From: Pseudanabaena sp. CAN_BIN31
Lineage (GTDB): Bacteria > Cyanobacteriota > Cyanobacteriia > Pseudanabaenales > Pseudanabaenaceae
DNA length: 7,946 nt
Assembly: GCA_026785865.1 (NCBI GenBank)
Contig: JAJAZG010000310.1
Location: 1 to 7,946, forward strand
Reading direction: 5' to 3'
Part shown: in pieces, positions 5,734 to 7,946 of the stretch
Position numbering within the stretch: the stretch's first letter is position 1
Layout: the number at the start of each line of letters is the position of its first letter
Notes under the pieces: model-generated
The model's database searches: none
What the model was told of the DNA's origin: nothing
What the model saw: only the letters and a program-made list of their open reading frames with translations
Position numbers and translations under genes: made by a program

Positions 5734-7815
5734 GTGGCACGAACTATTGCCTTAGATAAAATACGCAACATAGGAATTGCCGCGCATATTGATGCAGGTA
5801 AGACCACCACAACTGAACGGATCTTGTTTTATTCTGGTGTCGTTCATAAAATCGGCGAAGTCCACGATGGAACAGCCGTAACCGATTGGATGGTGCAAGA
5901 ACGCGAACGCGGTATCACTATTACGGCAGCAGCAATCACCACAAACTGGAAAGATCACCGCATCAACATCATTGATACCCCTGGACATGTAGACTTCACA
6001 ATTGAAGTTGAGCGTTCTATGCGTGTACTTGATGGTGTAGTTGCCGTTTTCTGCTCTGTCGGTGGTGTACAGCCTCAGTCAGAAACAGTTTGGAGACAAG
6101 CCGATCGCTATAAAGTACCTCGCCTCGTATTCGTTAACAAAATGGATCGTACAGGTGCTGACTTTTATAAAGTCTATGCTCAAATACGCGATCGCTTACG
6201 CTCTAACGCCGTGCCGATCCAAATTCCCATTGGTAGCGAAGCTGACCTAAGAGGTATTGTCGATCTCGTAAAGATGCGAGCATACATCTATAAAGATGAA
6301 TTGGGTAAAGATATTGAAGAAATCGATATTCCCGAAGAAGTCCTCGAAAGAGCCAACGAATTTCGTGCCAAGCTGATCGAATCGGTCGCTGATGCTGATG
6401 ACGCATTGATGGATAAATATCTTAACGGCGAAGAATTTACCGAAGACGAAATTAAAGCTGGGCTACGTAAAGGCACATTAAACAGCGTCATCGTGCCTCT
6501 TGTTTGTGGTTCTGCTTTTAAAAATAAAGGCGTACAACTCTTACTAGATGCTGTCATCGATTATCTTCCTGCACCTAGCGATGTCAAACCAGTAACTGGC
6601 TTGCTTCCCAATGGTAATGAAGAACTTCGTGAAGCTAAGGATGATGCACCTTTCTCGGCACTAGCTTTCAAGATCATGTCTGATCCTTACGGTCGCCTCA
6701 CCTTTGTGCGCGTTTATTCGGGAACCCTCAAAAAAGGTTCTTACGCGCTAAACGCTAGCAAGAACAAAAAAGAACGCATCTCGCGCTTAATCGTCTTGAA
6801 AGCTGACGATCGCGAAGAAGTTGATGAGCTGAGAGCTGGAGATTTGGGTGCGATTTTAGGACTCAAAGACACATTCACAGGCGACACTCTTTGTGACGAT
6901 AATGCGCCAATTATCCTTGAGACTCTATTTATTCCTGAGCCTGTAATCTCGGTTGCCGTTGAGCCGAAGACCAAGCAGGATATGGAAAAATTATCCAAGG
7001 CTTTACAAGCGCTCTCTGAAGAAGACCCAACCTTCCGGGTTATGGTCGATCCAGAGACAAACCAAACTGTTATTTCGGGTATGGGCGAGCTTCACCTTGA
7101 AATTCTCGTTGACCGTATGATGCGCGAATTTAAAGTCGAAGCGAATGTGGGCGCACCTCAAGTTGCTTATCGTGAGACTGTTCGCAGACCCGTCAAAGAT
7201 ATTGAAGGTAAGTTTGCGCGTCAGAGTGGTGGTAAGGGACAGTACGGTCATGTTGTGATCAATTTGGAGCCTACCGAACCTGGTACTGGATTTGAATTTG
7301 TTTCAAAAATCGTGGGTGGTGTGATTCCTAAGGAATTCATCAAACCTGCTGAGCAAGGTATGAAAGAAGCCTGCGAGTCAGGAATTCTGGCAGGCTATCC
7401 TGTGATCGACCTCAAAGCGACTCTTGTCCATGGTTCTTTCCATGACGTGGACTCTTCGGAAATGGCTTTTAAAATTGCTGGCTCTATGGCGATCAAAGAA
7501 GCGGTGATGAAAGCTGGTCCCGTCTTGCTGGAGCCGATGATGAAAGTTGCCGTAGAAGTACCTGAAGCTTATGTGGGCGATGTGATCGGTGACCTCAACT
7601 CTCGTCGTGGTCAAATCGAGAGCATGGAAACTGATGAACAAGGTATTTCCAAAGTAGAGTCAAAGGTTCCTTTGGCTGCTATGTTTGGCTATGCTACGGA
7701 CATTCGCTCTAAGACTCAGGGTCGGGGTATCTTCTCGATGGAATTTAGCCATTATGAAGAAGTACCGCGCAATGTGGCTGAAGCGATCATTGCCAAAAAC
7801 AAGGGCAAAGAGTAG
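5734..7815 (+). CDS. fusA: Translation elongation factor G
   Basis: A 693-residue translational GTPase that drives translocation of tRNA and mRNA and, with RRF, ribosome recycling; cytosolic. The GTP-binding motifs are clear: P-loop AHIDAGKT (17-24), switch I RGITIT (59-64), DTPGH (81-85), NKMD (135-138) and CGSA (258-261). Domain III has SGMGELHLEI (from 448) and domain IV has GGKGQYGH (499-506). The order is G/G', II, III, IV and V, with normal length and no disruption. The start is GTG: MARTIALDKIRNIGI is the family N-terminus, and AGAGGA (5721-5726) is a good Shine-Dalgarno 7 nt upstream. Cys107 (FCSVGG) appears to match the redox-sensitive Cys105 reported for Synechocystis EF-G. It lies 115 bp after rpsG, behind a strong hairpin. 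A HIP1 site at 6188 is internal. Confidence 0.99.
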   Translation: MARTIALDKIRNIGIAAHIDAGKTTTTERILFYSGVVHKIGEVHDGTAVTDWMVQERERGITITAAAITTNWKDHRINIIDTPGHVDFTIEVERSMRVLDGVVAVFCSVGGVQPQSETVWRQADRYKVPRLVFVNKMDRTGADFYKVYAQIRDRLRSNAVPIQIPIGSEADLRGIVDLVKMRAYIYKDELGKDIEEIDIPEEVLERANEFRAKLIESVADADDALMDKYLNGEEFTEDEIKAGLRKGTLNSVIVPLVCGSAFKNKGVQLLLDAVIDYLPAPSDVKPVTGLLPNGNEELREAKDDAPFSALAFKIMSDPYGRLTFVRVYSGTLKKGSYALNASKNKKERISRLIVLKADDREEVDELRAGDLGAILGLKDTFTGDTLCDDNAPIILETLFIPEPVISVAVEPKTKQDMEKLSKALQALSEEDPTFRVMVDPETNQTVISGMGELHLEILVDRMMREFKVEANVGAPQVAYRETVRRPVKDIEGKFARQSGGKGQYGHVVINLEPTEPGTGFEFVSKIVGGVIPKEFIKPAEQGMKEACESGILAGYPVIDLKATLVHGSFHDVDSSEMAFKIAGSMAIKEAVMKAGPVLLEPMMKVAVEVPEAYVGDVIGDLNSRRGQIESMETDEQGISKVESKVPLAAMFGYATDIRSKTQGRGIFSMEFSHYEEVPRNVAEAIIAKNKGKE

Positions 7816-7823
7816 TCCTTCAA

Positions 7824-7868
7824 ATTACTCTGTAAATAATCTATAAATACTCTATAAACTAGAGTAAT
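7824..7868 (+). other. Mutually exclusive hairpins between fusA and tuf
   Basis: TACTCTA (7848-7854) and TAGAGTA (7860-7866) form a perfect 7-bp stem with a TAAAC loop. The same right arm can pair instead with ATTACTCT (7824-7831) as ATTACTCT/AGAGTAAT (7861-7868), an 8-bp stem with a 29-nt loop. The spacer also repeats CTATAAA (7841 and 7852). The structure ends about 14 nt before the tuf Shine-Dalgarno-like AAGGA (7882-7886). Confidence 0.5.
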
Positions 7869-7899
7869 AATTACCAAAACTAAGGATAATTACGAAAAA

Positions 7900-7946
7900 A
7901 TGGCACGCGCTAAATTTGAGAGAACTAAACCCCACGTCAACATCGG
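7900..7946 (+). CDS. tuf: Elongation factor Tu, N-terminal fragment (runs off window)
   Basis: The ATG at 7900 opens a frame reading MARAKFERTKPHVNIG, the standard cyanobacterial EF-Tu N-terminus just ahead of the P-loop; the window ends after 15 full codons. EF-Tu delivers aminoacyl-tRNA to the ribosome as a GTP complex. AAGGA (7882-7886) lies 13 nt upstream, a slightly long Shine-Dalgarno spacing. The gap from fusA is 84 bp. Its place after fusA completes the str order rpsL-rpsG-fusA-tuf; rpsJ would be expected next, outside the window. Confidence 0.97.
   Translation, partial: MARAKFERTKPHVNI

Overview
The window comes from a cyanobacterium, probably a filamentous or Pseudanabaena-like lineage, although the genus is an inference. 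The evidence is the dense occurrence of the HIP1 octamer GCGATCGC (16 exact copies by eye: nine in one tandem block and seven scattered at 1715, 2140, 2795, 3599, 3811, 4511 and 6188), the gene order rpsL-rpsG-fusA-tuf, and cyanobacterial-type ribosomal and elongation-factor sequences.

Layout. Positions 1-86 are AT-rich with no gene that I can see. Positions 87-480 hold a tandem array of about six 67-bp units, each carrying two HIP1 sites. Positions 519-1331 (minus) encode a free-standing proteasome/HslV-type threonine hydrolase in which every expected catalytic residue can be located. Positions 1377-1630 contain no gene, but they have a consensus -35 box, a folded GC-richer segment and a strong intrinsic terminator, so I call a candidate non-coding RNA. 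Positions 1750-2949 (minus) encode a FemAB-like/DUF482 predicted N-acyltransferase that converges on that terminator. Positions 2950-3699 form a 750-bp intergenic stretch holding inverted repeats, a possible small frame-disrupted gene with a membrane segment, a hairpin directly after it, and a terminator-like hairpin at 3533-3562. Positions 3700-4449 are tpiA (TTG start). From 4562 to the right edge runs the str operon: a strong promoter, then rpsL, rpsG, fusA (GTG start) and the first 16 codons of tuf.

How it works together. The right half is housekeeping: triosephosphate isomerase for glycolysis, gluconeogenesis and the Calvin cycle, then ribosomal proteins S12 and S7 and elongation factors G and Tu. 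All three spacers inside the str operon contain hairpins without U-tracts, which suggests that relative output of the operon is tuned by RNA processing, attenuation or translational feedback. The left half is accessory in character: repeats, an orphan protease-fold protein, a candidate ncRNA and an uncharacterised acyltransferase. The most interesting items are the orphan proteasome-like enzyme, the divergent structured RNA next to it, and the regularly phased HIP1 array. No complete new multi-gene system is evident.
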